DNA of 64,000 bases from Chrysaora quinquecirrha (taxonomy: Eukaryota > Cnidaria > Scyphozoa > Semaeostomeae > Pelagiidae): NCBI GenBank assembly GCA_014526335.1, contig JACTAT010000027.1, positions 4,025,747-4,089,746 of the forward strand, in the 5' to 3' direction. The notes beneath the pieces are model-generated. The model had not been told where the DNA came from and searched no databases. It worked only from the letters and a program-made list of their open reading frames with translations. How positions within the stretch are numbered: the stretch's first letter is position 1; the number at the start of each line of letters is the position of its first letter. The translations under genes and the position numbers were made by a program. Positions 1-13,800 of this stretch are shown one piece after another.

Positions 1-610
1 TTCGTTTTTTGGATAATTTGAAAATCACTCCGCTTCGGATGTAATTGACATTCTTTGTGTGTATACCAGGGGTTAACTGTTGAAATTTTCTATCTCGGTT
101 ATCTGGTATAGTGTAAATAGGTCTATCCGATACGAAAATCAAGTCAGGAACGGTAGGTATGCGGTATAAGGTAAACACGTGCCTATCCGATATGTTATTG
201 CAAGGCGCGGCACTCCGATTACTATCCGGTATAGTGTAAAAGGGACCTAACTGTTAATTTTCTATTGTCTCGGATAGTGTAGCTAAATGGGTCTATCTGG
301 TATGAAAATCAGGACGCAAAGATAGCTATCCGGGACAATGTGAACACTAGCCCTATCTGATGCATGTTATTGCAAAGCGTGGCGCTCTGATAGCTATACG
401 GTCCCCTATACGGTATAGTGTAAACGGGACATAAACATTGAAATTTTTACTATTGTCTCAGCTATCCAGTGTGAATGGGTATATCCGATATGAAGAGCAA
501 GACGCAACGATAGCTATCCGGTATAATAAAAACACTTGCCCTATCCATAACGCATGGTTATTGCAAGGCGCGACGCTCTAATAACAATCCGGTACAAAAC
601 GGGGCCTTCA
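1..610. repeat. Degenerate tandem repeat, about 170-180 bp period
   Basis: Three to four diverged copies of one unit follow each other. The landmark 'gttattgcaa' followed by a GC-rich 'ggcgcggc'-like stretch occurs near 196, 367 and 548, and 'tatccggtatagtgtaaa'-type segments recur between them. The repeated 'gtgtaaa' next to 'gggac' resembles ends of foldback elements elsewhere in the window, so this may be a tandem derivative of such an element. No coding potential is seen. Confidence 0.7.
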
Positions 611-1345
611 TCAAAGGAACCATATTGAAGTTTGCTGTTAATCTTAACGCAAACACCACGACACGAAATCAGCATATCTAAGTACGCGGAAAGCAGAAAA
701 CCTAATGTTTGTGTTATCGATTTTGATAGAAAAGTTCAACTTCTATATCAACAAAATATTCGCGCTTGCTATTTCGCTTTGATGGCTCAATAAGTTAGCC
801 TTCATGTACGTATCAATTATTTAAACAAAGTGTAGGAGTGTTTGATAATGCTCAAGAAAGAACCTCCGACAACAGATATATAAAAGTTCGATATTCATAT
901 TGAGATTAGAAGTATTAAGAAACGAATATTCACTTACTTGAAGTCCTTTGAAGACTGAAGACGTGGTCTAACAGAACACTGCCATTCGATTAGGCATCTG
1001 GGATTCTTGAATACCGCATCAAGCATAAGCACTTTTCATCACCAAACAGAGATTCAAACAGAGATTCATGGCCAATCTAGAAAAGCAAGTTGTGATGAAA
1101 ATCAAAAGTGTATTTGGTGATTTCCTCAACATTATCGATTATGGTTTATTTGTAATTGTGAATAAAGTACGAAGTATCTACTATTGCAAGTTGAAATCAA
1201 GATTGCTAATGCATGGCAGGACACTTAGAAGAACAGATTAAACAGAAAGTGGCTTTTTCCAGTTATGTTTTGCTGGAAATCACTCATCAGAATGTCATGC
1301 TAGAATATGGAATTATAGAAAGTCATGGACGACCTCTGAGTCTAA
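611..1345. other. Intergenic, nothing recognised
   Basis: AT-rich sequence with only short open frames and no recognisable protein, RNA or repeat. Confidence 0.5.
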
Positions 1346-1626
1346 GGCCCTGGCCAAACGATCAAACATTGTTCGTTAAAAATCTAGAATTTTTTTCTCA
1401 AACAAAATGTTTTACTGTTTGGCCACGTCGCAAAACATTGTTCGCCTTATATTTCTTGCTTGTGGCATGCAGCAAATGATTTTTTAGCTATTTAAAACAT
1501 TGCTAAGTAATTAGCTTGCCAAATGGTTGCAAAGCAATATTTTGCGACGTGGCAAAACACTAAAATATTACTTGATAGCAAATTTCAGATGTTTGACAAA
1601 CAATGTTTGATCGTTTGGCCAGGGCC
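1346..1626. mobile_element. PIF/Harbinger-like MITE (family H1), complete
   Basis: A 281-bp nonautonomous element with terminal inverted repeats of about 30 bp: the left end begins GGCCCTGGCCAAACGATC and the right end is its reverse complement. It is flanked on both sides by TAA (1343-1345 and 1627-1629), matching the 3-bp TWA target duplication of PIF/Harbinger transposons. Related, less intact copies lie near 22310-22590, 38113-38300 and 63652-63835. It has no coding capacity; an 88-codon open frame that overlaps it is not a gene. Confidence 0.8.
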
Positions 1627-1639
1627 TAAGAACTGAATT

Positions 1640-2030
1640 GTGGAATCAAAGAGCAACGGAATCATATAATCATGGAATTACGGAATAAAGGAATGAAGAG
1701 GCTGAGAATAACGGAGATTAAAAACAGGAACAAAAAATCACGCATACAATAAACTCAGTCAGAGTATGAGAGAATCATGGAATCATGAAATCATAGAATA
1801 ATGAATGCGTAGCGATTAAGCAGGGAATCATTTAGATAACCCAATGATACAATCAAGAGAAAGTAAAATCACTGATCATAGAAGCAAAGAATCATAGAAC
1901 CTTGAAATCAAAGAATAAGAGAGTCATATAATTGTGGAATCAAAGAATCACAAAATCACTTATGCAACGGTTTAAAAGCAAGTGGAATCGCAGAATCATA
2001 AATCTGAGGGCACAACTACTTGAAAACATG
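1640..2030. repeat. Cryptic GAATCA-rich simple repeat
   Basis: Highly degenerate repetition of short words such as 'ggaatcaaag' and 'gaatcatag' over about 390 bp, with no fixed period. Confidence 0.6.
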
Positions 2031-2295
2031 AACAATTGGAAGATTAGTTGTCATATGTATTCCTATTTTATCAGATAGCTGTATCCACTTAAATAGATTT
2101 GTTATTCATTTTATGTACTATTAGATTTGTGATAGTTATAATTGTACAGTAGGGCCTTTTGTCAAAAACTATGGAAAAACGACTAACAGAATTTTTGCTC
2201 TTTTAATGTGCTAAAAGTGCTCTCTAGGAAGCATGCGCTGACTCGATTCTAAGTCCAAACGTTCTTTGCTTTTGTGTTTTACATTGCTTAGCTGT

Positions 2296-2465
2296 TAAAG
2301 GAGCGCTTTCGAGCGCGCGGTTCAGCATCTAGAGCTCTGGGCACGCAGGACTAACAGAGACGAACCCCATTTCTATGTCAGGTTTCGGCGGTCTTTCAAG
2401 CTTCAGAAGACGAGGAAGTAAAACGTTTTTCTCCGCCCGTGCGCTCGAAAACGCCTTACTGAAAG
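2296..2465. mobile_element. Possible small foldback element
   Basis: 'aaggagcgctttcgagcgcgcgg' at the left is roughly the inverse complement of 'ccgcccgtgcgctcgaaaacgcctt' at the right, with small indels. The region is more GC-rich than its surroundings. Target duplications are not evident. Confidence 0.4.
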
Positions 2466-2599
2466 CGGCCTATTATACACGCGAACGGCAGGTGCTTAAA
2501 CCACCTGCGACTCAGTGTTTAAAGAATAAATCTGAAGTATTACTTATTGCCAACAAAGATGTTTTATTCATTCCTAGCCAAAGGAAAGTATCTTGAAGG

Positions 2600-3920
2600 T
2601 GGTGGTAAAAGGTGCATTTAGCAGTAGCCGCTAGGATCTCCTACGATCTGGAAAAAAAACTACTGAGATTTGTGTAATAAAGAGACTTTATCTATTCGTA
2701 TTTAATCTTGTTTTCTTGGACACTGGACACTGCGAAGGAGCATAAGTTGTTGTAGTTGTAAATAAAGCATGGTATTCTGTAGATAGTTTTAGTTTTCGTT
2801 CTGTTGTTGTAAGTCGATCATGTCTGAGTTTATCGTCTCTCATCTACACGCACCGCAGAAATTAACAATTAACACCCCCGATCTACTTAAACGCTGCTTT
2901 GCCTGGGGCTCGAACTCCAGAACTGGCCGGTTAGATCAGGAGGCCCCAGGCACCTTTACCTTAAGCATGAAGTGAACTGAATATCATCATTATCGTGGAC
3001 GGAAAGCTTCAAAGCGCATGCTCCTGCAAACCCCTAGGACCCCAAAATGCTAACCAAACACCCAGCTATTTAGATCAGGCACCGCACAACTTTTTTGAAA
3101 TGGATTTGGAAACTATTAGTACATAGTAGACTTTGAAGTTGGTATCCACGAGGGCAATAGAAATCTGTAATAACCTGACAGATGAAAACAAAAGTTTGAC
3201 TAAAAATTCGACTTAAAATGGAATATAGGGGGCGCAACCGGCGCAACATTCGTGCCTGCCTTCGGGCACCGATGACGCGCTCTACGCCACTCGGACTTAG
3301 AAACGAGAGTATCCGTTCGTTATTCGTTGATCTTTTTACGGGAAGTTATTCCAAGCAAAATTTCGGCAGCATCATAAATTAAATATATCATTTCACGAAA
3401 GCGATTCACTAAAATTCCGCATAGACTTTTCCTTGTGCGATACAGAGCGAAATGAACGCTAATTTCCGTTCTTTATGAGCCGTTATTAATATATTTATCA
3501 ATATGAAAATCAAAGAGAATAACTAATTTTAAAGACTGAATCCAAAAGATATGTCAGTTTTCCATTCGATAAAGCAGTTCGGCTCGGCAATTCAGTAATA
3601 TAGTTTAGTTAGTTAAAAGACTAGTGCTTTGATAATGTCGACTCATTTGTAATGTAGAAGCTATCTTTGTCAATATTTAACGAATGAACTAATATAAAAT
3701 ATAAACATCTTGTACATATTGCAGTAGAAAGTAGGAAAAAAACTAAAAAGCCGTGATTTTGTTAAGATCTTAAAGTACAGAGCATGTCGTTTTACATGGC
3801 AACAGAAAAAGTTTAGAAATTTTAAAATTTGAGAAGATTTAGGCCGGTCGCTTAAACATGACTGTCTAATATGGCGTCAGTTGGAATATTTTCTGGTGGA
3901 CTGGGGCATACAGAATCACA
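2600..3920. other. Intergenic, nothing recognised
   Basis: Mixed AT-rich sequence with a short GC-rich patch near 3230-3310. No supported gene, RNA or repeat. Confidence 0.45.
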
Positions 3921-3929
3921 ATGTCAAAT

Positions 3930-4640
3930 TTGAGTGGATCAAAGATTAGGCGTTGCAGCGTTGCAGCGTCACTTTGAATGGATCAAGGATTAGGCGTTGC
4001 AGTTAACCGTTTTACCAGCAATTTACCGCGGTCTGTTCCGGTTATTACTTGGCTTTAGCAAGTAAAGTTAATAGAGTTTGGGTTGCTTCGATGAAGTGTA
4101 GGAGATCAGAGTTAAGCAAAGCAAGTTAGTTGTTCTCCAAGCGTAAAGCAAGGCAAATCAACTAGGGAGGACTGGTTTAACAATAGCAGTTGGAAGTAAC
4201 GTGAATAAACGTCAAGAAAGGAAAGGAAATGAAATAAAATTCCGCGCAAAAATGTCAAGGAAAGTGGTGCAGAATATATACCATCAGTAATGCAGGCAAG
4301 AGAAGTAATTGAAGAGGGAAGTGATGTGAATGTAGATAAAAAATAAAACATAAATTCAACTAAAGAAGCTGATGAAAGTCAAGTTTAACGCGGCAAAGCC
4401 ATAGAAGTAGGCCAACAAACGTATAGCAACAGAAAGCAGGGAAGGACATCGGTTTCAAGGCGAAGGAAAACACAGATACTGATAAAAAACAAAAAAGAAT
4501 TGCCAAGTAGTTGGAGCCAACAAGCTGATGAAAGTAAAGCCTAAAGAGGCAAAGCGATACAAAATAGGCTTGAAAACTTAGCAGGCAGCGGTTTTCCAGG
4601 CAATAGGAAAAACACAGAAAAGTCTTGAGAGGAGATAGGA
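3930..4640. repeat. Short direct repeats upstream of TMEM26-A
   Basis: A direct repeat of about 43 bp ('ggatcaaagattaggcgttgcag' and 'ggatcaaggattaggcgttgcag') lies at about 3935-4003. Further on, two diverged units of about 160 bp, each starting near 'gctgatgaaagt' and ending near 'aaaacacaga', occupy about 4367-4475 and 4522-4620. No coding potential was recognised. Confidence 0.5.
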
Positions 4641-4871
4641 AAACCTGAACGAGACGTTCAAGCTGAATAAGACATAAGCATGATTGGAAGCCTAATATAA
4701 GTTTGCTTAATGTAGCTATTCAGAGAACCGAACCAAAACTCAAAAGATAACGTGGACTTACGTATTAAGGCAAACTTTGCCTTGCTTCGCGAAGATTTCA
4801 CCAGCACTCTTGTTGTCCATTAGATTTTTAATACCAGCAACTAAAAACAGAAAGAGCAAGCCATATTAACG

Positions 4872-7800
4872 ATGGATCGTATACATGGAACACTAAATCG
4901 CACAAAACAAGCAATAATCAAACGGGTTAATTTTCTTAAAGAAGAATCTTTACTTAGCTATCTATTAGCTACAATTCCGCGTATACTGTTCCTAACACAC
5001 GCTATATTCGCAGTTAGATTACTCAGAAATCTTACAAGGTTTACCAATGGAAATAATACAGTGACCACGGTCCCATTATACATTGGCATAATGCTGCTTT
5101 TTGTGGAGTCACTGTATACGATCGTTGCGAGAAGAGGACATGAAAACAAACAGTAAGTCTTGTTGAATATTTGATAAGACATGAGTTAGAGTTAGAAATG
5201 ATAGATAGGCCTAAGTACATTTTAACTGTCTTTGCATAATGTGGGTTTATGTGCTTAGCAAAGGGGAAAGGGGTCAAAGAATAGCCATGCTATTATATGT
5301 AGAATGTAATAGAATATTCTTTTCGCCTTTCGCCTGGAACTACAGAGAGCTAATAGCTTAGCCATTTTTGTCAGCAAATGCTTAAGATTTAGGTGAACTC
5401 TGTGGTTAGCTGATTAGAGCTGTAGGGGGCAAAGAAGTAATACTGCCCTTGAGAAACTGTATTAGGGGAAGCTTTTAACCCTCTTCTATGTATACGTCAA
5501 GGAAGTGTTTTATTCAAACTCTCATATTTCCTTAATCTGATTGGGCTGTCTATCCCTTCGAGATCTTCCCGAAAAGCGCAATCTCAAAATTAGACTCGCT
5601 ACAAAAGCCGCGGATCGGCTTCCAGCCTCCTTTCCCACCCATCACAAATGCTACATCGATGTACGAGTGCGTATGTAGGGTCTAGGACCGTGGGAGCGAA
5701 TCTAGGACGCTTGTAGTGAGTCTATCTTAAAGGTAGCTCGCTTTATTTTCTAGCATTTGGTACAGTGGATTTCTTTATCTAACAACACAAGTGCCAACAA
5801 TATGGTTGATGGAGTTAAATTTCTTGCAGAGACGACAAGCTTCAAGATACCCTACTCCTTCCAACGTCACAGATACAGGAAACACTATTTCAACTACTAG
5901 TGATTCCCTGAAATACTGGGTAAATTTTAAGAAAATTTATTAGTGATGCTACAGGAGTACTGTTCAAAACTTTCTATTATAAGGGGTGAGTGAGTGGCCA
6001 AGCGGCTTAGTCAGTTTCGGTTAGGCAACTGAAGTTAAGCTTGGCCGTGTGGGTTCAATGTCTAGATGGGCGAGTTACCGGATGGTTGACAAAACAATTC
6101 ACTCCGCCGTCCTGCGGATAGATGTCAAACTTCATCCGACCTTCGAAGGTGCTGTCGCATCGTTGAAGTGGCTGTGACGTGTAGCCTAATCCAGCTGGCT
6201 GGTAATGTTAGAAGCTCAGCGAGATCAGGGTTCGAGCCACAGCTACGGTAACGTCATAGCCAAGATCGAGGTCTCAATTAGTTAATCTACTACTAAGATG
6301 GTTAGCGACTGGCGCTAAATACACCATTATAGCTTCACTAGGGGTCCAATGCCTGGGTGCGACATGCATAGTATAGCCTAAAAAATGGCCTACTCAAAAT
6401 AAAGTAACAACCACAACCATTATGCAGGCCTTTGTCAAAGGGCTGAACTCATCAATTTGCCAAGTCTTTGCCAATTTTGCCATGATCCTTATTTACCAGA
6501 TATACGAGGGCCCAGTAATAAGCGGAGGAGCTCTGCGAAGGATTTTAGAGAACGAGACTTGAACAACCATTCTCTTTTTCATATAGTACTGCATAACAGA
6601 TACAGACGAGTGCGGAATTCAGTTTGTCAAGAATTTTGCAGAGCTTGGTCTAATAGCAGTAATTATCATTGGTCGATGGATGCTACCACGTGGTGATTTG
6701 ACACGTGATCAGTTATCAGCCTTGCTCATCAGCTATATTAATGTGGCAGCCGATCTGACAGGTAATCATATAAATTAATCACTGTAATCACTAATAAATC
6801 ACTGAATAAATCATTGTAATCAATAATAAATCACTGTACTAATCATCGTAGTCACTAATAAATGACTGAATAAGTCGCTGTAATCAATAATAAATCACTG
6901 TAATCATCATCGTTATCACTAATAAATCACTGCTATAAATCACTGTAATCAATAATAAATTACTATACTAATCACCGTAATAATAAATCACTGTAATAAA
7001 TCACTGTAATCAATCACAAATCACTATACTAATCATCGTAATCAATAATAAATCGCTTAATAAACCCTTGTAATCAACAATAAATTGTTGCAATAATCAT
7101 CGTAATCAATAATAAATCACAGTAGTAATCATTGTAATCAATAATTAATCACTGTAATAAATCACTGTACTAAATAATAAGTCACTGTACTCATCACCAT
7201 AATCAATAATAATTTACTGTAATAATCACTGAAATGAGTAATAAATCACCGTAATAATCATTGTAATCAATAATGATTGGTTCAACGAATCATTGAGTAG
7301 GTTATTTATCAATCGATTCGGCGATTCATCAAATCATTCATCTTACTCCGCCGTTAATTTTTTTCCTAGAATTTATTGGCTTTCATTCTAAACTCGCTGG
7401 TATGATGTACAGCTGGGAAGTTGCAATAACAGTTTTGTCAGTTTATAGTGTCAGCCTGCTACAGTTCATTATTGTGACAACATCAACAACATATGAATAC
7501 AACGAGCAGGAAAAATCAACGGTAATTACGGTTGGATCCTTTAATACAGTGTTCCTGATTCCCCACCACCATCGTCATTAGTTTAGCCTGTGCACCAGAC
7601 CCTTTCATAGACATACAGAAGTCTCCATATAGATATCTTCCATGAGTCGTAGTTTTCGCTCCTTAGGCCAATCTTATTTTGATAAATCGCACAGAACTAC
7701 CACTCTGAGTATTCTTTCTTCTTTAGACGCGTTGCTCGAACGGCCGAGCCGGCGTGGCCTCCCTCACAATTCGTCTCCACTCCACTCTGAGTATTAGGCC

Positions 7801-10800
7801 ATCCAATTCAATATTTTCAAGAAAATAGTTGCTGCTGTTGCTAAAAGCTGCTGTTGAGTATTTACGTGAAGTGGGACTTATGTAATGAGTCTAGTCTTCA
7901 TATAATGTCTATTTTCTGCCATTTTTTCACGTTCTTTTACTTTAACTGTGTAGAAACTATCATCCCTCACTTTTCTATTCTTTTAAAATTCAACTTTCTC
8001 CAGATCTTATTATTATTGCTTGGGCTATGAATATTTTTGTCCACTCCTTCGTTTTCCGCAGGGATTTTTTGCTTTGAATTCCTCGCCGTTATGTCTTTTA
8101 GTAGTTTCTCAAGTTCTGGCGGATCTTCTGACTGTTGATGTAGTTGTTGTTGCTGTTACTTTATTTAAGAAGGCTGTTATTTCTAGCTTTCTCAGTTAAT
8201 TTAGGCCTACTATGCATGCTGCATCCAGGAAATGGACCCCTAGTTTAACGTCCCTTCCGAAGGACGGCAGAGTGAGTTGTTTAGTCATCCATCTTGTAGT
8301 ATTGTAGTATTTACATTATGTAATCATTAGAGCCCAGGACTCTGGCTATGCGAAGAACATGTGCTTCGATTGTCGATTGGTTAGTTATGTTATGTTGACT
8401 TACAAAATGGCCTACTCTCTTGCGTTCATCGTATTATAACAATATTATATTGGCGACGAGAATAAAACAAAAATAAATAAAATGGCGCAAGCTATTTCTT
8501 TGAAACCTATGCAGGAATTTGATCCTGATGCTGAAATAGGTGCAAGCTTGGCTACACGTTGGAATACGTGGGTAGAAGATTTTGAAATGTTTATCACAGC
8601 CAGTGGAATCACAAGCAATGCTCGAAAACGTGCTATGCTACTGTATCAAGCAGGCCAACGCGTCCGAGAGATTTTTAAACAGTTATCAGACACCGGAGAA
8701 TCTGATGATTTCGACACAGCCAAGGAAAAACTAAAAGCATACTTTCGAACCACAAAAAAATCGGAGATATGAGGTATATCGATTCCGTCAAGCAATTCAA
8801 GAGCCAACAGAAACACTCGATCAATTCCACACAAGACTTCGAACGCTCGCAGAGACTTGTGAATATCAAGACATTGAATATGAAATAGAGGAACAAATCA
8901 TAATTGGAGTTTCATCATCAAAACTGCGTAAACGGGCTTTGACAGATCCGGAGTTCAAATTGAAAGACATGCTGATCGAAGGCCGAAGAGATGAACAGAG
9001 TAAATTCCAAGCAAGAGATATAGAGTCAAAAGACGCTCCACCGACGACAGCAACGATGAATAAAATATCAAGCAGAAATAATCGTACTTGCAAAGCATGT
9101 GGTGGTGACTTTCCACATAAAGGAGACTGTTACGCAAAAGGAAAAACATGCCGATCCTGTGGTAAGCAAAATCACTTTGCAAAATTTTGTTTTGATGCAC
9201 AGGAATCTAAGGCTAATAGAAATAGAAATGCTAATCAACAGAGATCTAATAGATCAAATTATACTTAGAAAAAGAAAGCCATTCAACCAGTAAAAGTTGA
9301 TAACATTACTTCAGACTCTGAATCTGAAGAAGAATATCTGTATTCAGTAAAAAATCATGCAGCTAAAATTAACTGCGTCTCTAGTCCGACAGTAAACATA
9401 ACCATTCAGGGAAAACAGTTACAGTTCACGATAGACACTGGAGCTAGTATAGATCAGGACACTTTTTCAGATCTTAAAGGTATTAAGCTAAACACAACAA
9501 ATGTAAAAGCTTATCCTTATGACTCAGACAAGCCTATGAAATTTGTTGGAAAATTTGTGTCCGAGGCAGAGTCAAAGCGACGAATTTCTGTTGCAACTTT
9601 TTACGTGACAAAATCAGCCGGAAGTGGTAATCTCTTGTCATACCAGACAGCCAAAGATCTTGATCTTATCAAATTGCAACTTAACACTGTCACTCGCAAT
9701 AATTCTGTCTCAGATCCAAAGCTTCAAGAAATTCTTGATAAAAATGCTATCGTGTTTCAAGGACTCGGTAAACTGAAAGGTCACAAGGTTAAATTAAATA
9801 TCAACAAAGAGGTAACCCCAAAAGCCCAGCCACCAAGGCGTATACCTTATCACATAAGAGAAAAAGTGAAAGATGCTCTGTTAGAATTAGAAAAAGATGA
9901 CGTCATAGAGCGAGTTCCAGAGAGCGAAGGAACGCCATGGGTTTCACCCTTAATTGCAGTACCTAAGAAAGATGGAGGCGTGAGGATTTGCGTTGATATG
10001 AGGCAAGCAAATGAGGCCATCACAAGAATTCGACACCCAATCCCCACAGTGGATGATATCAGCTTTAAACTGAATGGAGCTACGCATTTCTCAAAATTAG
10101 ACCTATCGCAAGCTTATCATCAACTTGAGCTAGAGCAGGAAAGTAGACACATAACAACATTTTCCTCGCACATCGGACTATTTCGTTATAAACGCCTTAA
10201 TTATGGTACAAACGCAAGCGCTGAAATATTTCAGTATACATTAGCAACACAACTACAAGGTCTCAATGGAGTAGAAAACATAGCAGACGATATTGTCGTG
10301 TTTGGTAAATCACGTGAGGATCATGACAAAAATCTAGAAAACTGTTTGAAAAGATTATCAGAACGAGGACTGAAACTGAATCGCAAGAAATGCAAATTCT
10401 TGGAAGAAAAATTACATTTTTTCGGACAAGTTTTCTCTAAAGAAGGGACACGCCCTGACCCCCAAAGAATTGAAGATTTGCTTCATGCTTCAAAACCAGC
10501 GAATGTGCAAGAAGTCAGAAGTTTGCTTGGAATGGCAAACTATAGCTGCAAATATATTGAAAATTTCGCAACAATAACGGCTCCACTACGAGAACTGACA
10601 AAGAAAGATGTGAAATTTGTATGGAATAATGAACATGAAGAAGCATTTCAGAAGATAAAGAATGCATTGATATCTTCACCTTGTATGTCATATTTTGATA
10701 AAACTAAAGACACTTACGTAGTCGTCGATGCAAGTCCAGTTGGAATATCCGGAATATTATATCAGGCAATGGACCATACAAACGATGCTAGAAAAGTTAT

Positions 10801-13800
10801 AGCATATGCAAGCCGTGCGCTTACAGAAGTCGAACAACGGTATTCACAAACAGAGAAAGAAGCCCTTGCCATCGTATATGCAGTTGAACACTTTCACTTG
10901 TTCTTATACGGAAAATCATTCACTCTGGTAACCGACCATAAGCCATTGGAAATCATATATGGCAAAAGAAATTCAAAAACATCTGCAAGAATAGAACGTT
11001 GGGTGCTAAGATTGCAACCGTACACTTTCAACGTTATCTACAAATCCGGAGCAGAAAATCCTGCGGATTACTTATCCAGACACCCGTCAACAAAAGAGAT
11101 GCCGATGCATGAACACATTGCAGAACAGTATATTAACTTTTAGCGTATCACAGTGTTCCAAAAGCACTCACAGTAGAAGAAATCGAAAAAGCTACAAATG
11201 AAGATAGAGTTTTAAAATGTTTACGTGCATCAATTAAGTTGAATAAATGGGACAATGAAACTGTAAAACCATTTAAAACCATCAAAGATGAACTTGCAGT
11301 AACTTAAAAAGGAATTATTCTTCGAGGATCTAGAATAGTAATACCAGAAACACTGCAACAAAGAGCTATTGACTTAGCACACGAATCACATCAAGGCTTG
11401 ACAAAGACCAAATCATTGATTCGAGAAAAAATCTGGTTCCCAGATATTGATAACTTGGTAAAGACAACAATCGCTCGTTGTATTCCATGTCAGGCAACTA
11501 GTAAACCAAACCCACCAGAACCACTTTCGATGACAGAAATGCCAAATGGTCCATGGAATTGCTACATGTTGATTTTAAAGGACCTTTGCCTTCTGGTGAG
11601 TACCTTTTAGTCGTCACAGATAGATATTCGAGATTTCCAGAAGTGGAAATTGTCAATTCTACAAGAGCTTCGACCGTCATTCCGAAGTTAGATAAAATAT
11701 TTGCTGTTCATGGCATACCATTACAAGTCAAATCGGACAATGGTCCACCGTTTAATAGTGAAGAATATGATCGCTATTTCAAGATACTTGGCATAAAGAA
11801 AGTTCTATCAACACCAGTCTGGCCCCAGGCCAATGCTGAAGTAGAACGATTTATGCAACCTTTAACAAAATCGCTGCAAACAGCGCGCATTGAAAATCGA
11901 CCTTGGAAACAAGAGTTACAAAGATTTCTACTTCAATATCGCACAACACCTCACTGTTCCACAGGTGTACCACCAGTTGAACTTCTATACAATCGATCAG
12001 TGAGAGGAAAGCTACCCTTACTTGACAAGAAGAAGATATTAAATCGTCATGCCGAAGCTAAGCATAACGAAATTGCTAAGCAAACCTACAACAAGAACTA
12101 TGCTGACAAAAGGAGGAATACAAAAGAGAGTAATATTGCTGTTGGTGATTGCGTATTGGTTCGTCAACCAGGTACGAACAAATTAACACCAAACTTTTCT
12201 GAAACACCTTACACCGTAATCAAGAGAGAAAGATCAAGAATCACTGCAGAGAATAAAGAAGGTCATCGTATAACACGCAATATATCTCACTTTAAAAGTT
12301 ACCGAAAGAACATTGTCAGTTGAATAATGATGATGATGATGATGATTATAATGATCGCAATGAAATAATTGTAGCTGAAAGAGACCAAGAACAGTCAGTA
12401 AGAAGATCAACTAGAGAATCTAAACAACCTGAGCGATATGGACAACCAATTCCATTTTAACAATTATGTAGCTACTCAATGTTTTGTTTTGTTTTAAAAA
12501 AAGGAAGTGATGTAGTATTGTAGTATTTACATTATGTAATCATTAGAGCCCAGGACTCTGGCTATGCGAAGAACATGTGCTTCGATTGTCGATTGGAGAG
12601 TTATGTTATGTTGACTTACAAAATGGCCTACTCTCTTGCGTTCATCGTATTATAACAATATTATACTATTTTGAAGGGGCAGAGTCCTACACGGGTAGCT
12701 GATGAGTCAATATTCCTAACAACACAAAGTTCAATAATCGTGATGTACTTATCCACTATAATACACAAAAAGAAATACAACAACATCAAGTATGATAACC
12801 CACTAAGGAAGTTCTTATACAGTCAACTAATAACCCGAGTCCCAGTTATCGCTCATGAGACGGAGGCTAACACTAAAGCGAGATCGCTAAAATGTTGTAG
12901 CTCATATGCTGGAGCAAGACAACATGAGTCGAAGCTATCGCTATTGAATTGAATTGTTGGAGGGTCAAACTAACGACTGAAGCGAACAACAACAACATCA
13001 ATTCAATTCAATCCGAGCGAAAGTTAAGGACTTGGGAAGGAAGTCTAAGTTTGAGCATCAAGCAGCTCAATTCTTAGCGATAACTACGACTAATGTAATA
13101 AGCTTACTTAAACATCACATTACGCAAAATATACCACTACAGTAGTGCATAGCTATCTACCATACAACAGTAGTGCGTGTAAATGCGCTAGCGTGAATCG
13201 AAAAGGACTGAAACAGTGACTTATGAGTGAATGATTTGAACGTCAATGCAAGGTTGTTGGGCCTTCCTTGCAAGACGCGAGCTAACTGTAGCGATTTTAT
13301 TTAGTTACAAGCATATTAAACCTATTTTAGCCATCTTTTGAACTTTTACATAGGAGAAAGAGCAGGTAGATGTCAGCCGAAGCCAAAGAAATGCCCAAGC
13401 TTTAGATAAATGGGCATCAGATGCAAAGATAGCTCGACGCATACAGCGATTTCGAAGGCTAGTAATTGAAGAAAACTGGAGGGAGCTGGCAGATGCTCTA
13501 GTTGAAATGAAATCATCCCCCAATAAAAAGCACAATAAAGAAATGAAGTTGATAGACGAGAGAATAAACGGCCTACTAAAGCCTGTGAAAGAGGAGATAG
13601 AAGAATCACGATGGAAGAAGCTGGTTGAAATAGCGCAAAGTGACATCGGCGCCATTTTGATTGCCTTGCTCTTCCAAGAGTGTCCTTTCTTTGTAACAAG
13701 AATAGTGTTTATGTATCAGTTTCAAGTTTCAAATCGAGGATTGGTGTTCTACACTATTAAAAATATGTTTATGTTGACGTTTCTAAGTTATAAACTATGG

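Larger units (their letters stand above)
8295..12665 (+). mobile_element. Ty3/Gypsy LTR retrotransposon (decayed coding region)
   Basis: A 4.37-kb element with 155-bp direct LTRs (8295-8449 and 12511-12665), a primer-binding-type sequence 'tggcgacgag' right after the 5' LTR, and a purine-rich tract before the 3' LTR. Coding order is gag, protease, reverse transcriptase, RNase H, integrase, as in Ty3/Gypsy. The LTRs differ only at two adjacent bases (about 1.3%), so insertion looks recent. Even so the internal frame is interrupted at least five times. No clear target duplication is seen: the flanks read catct and ctatt. It lies in TMEM26-A intron 4 in the gene's orientation. Confidence 0.93.

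Noticed and set aside
2375..2596. 73-codon frame with mixed composition
   Set aside because: Overlaps a probable foldback element; no splice or homology support.
8755..8770. Programmed ribosomal frameshift in Gypsy gag
   Set aside because: The seven-A run could slip, but the shift falls inside gag rather than at the gag/pol boundary and other one-base breaks follow, so a lesion or base-calling error is more economical; not excluded.
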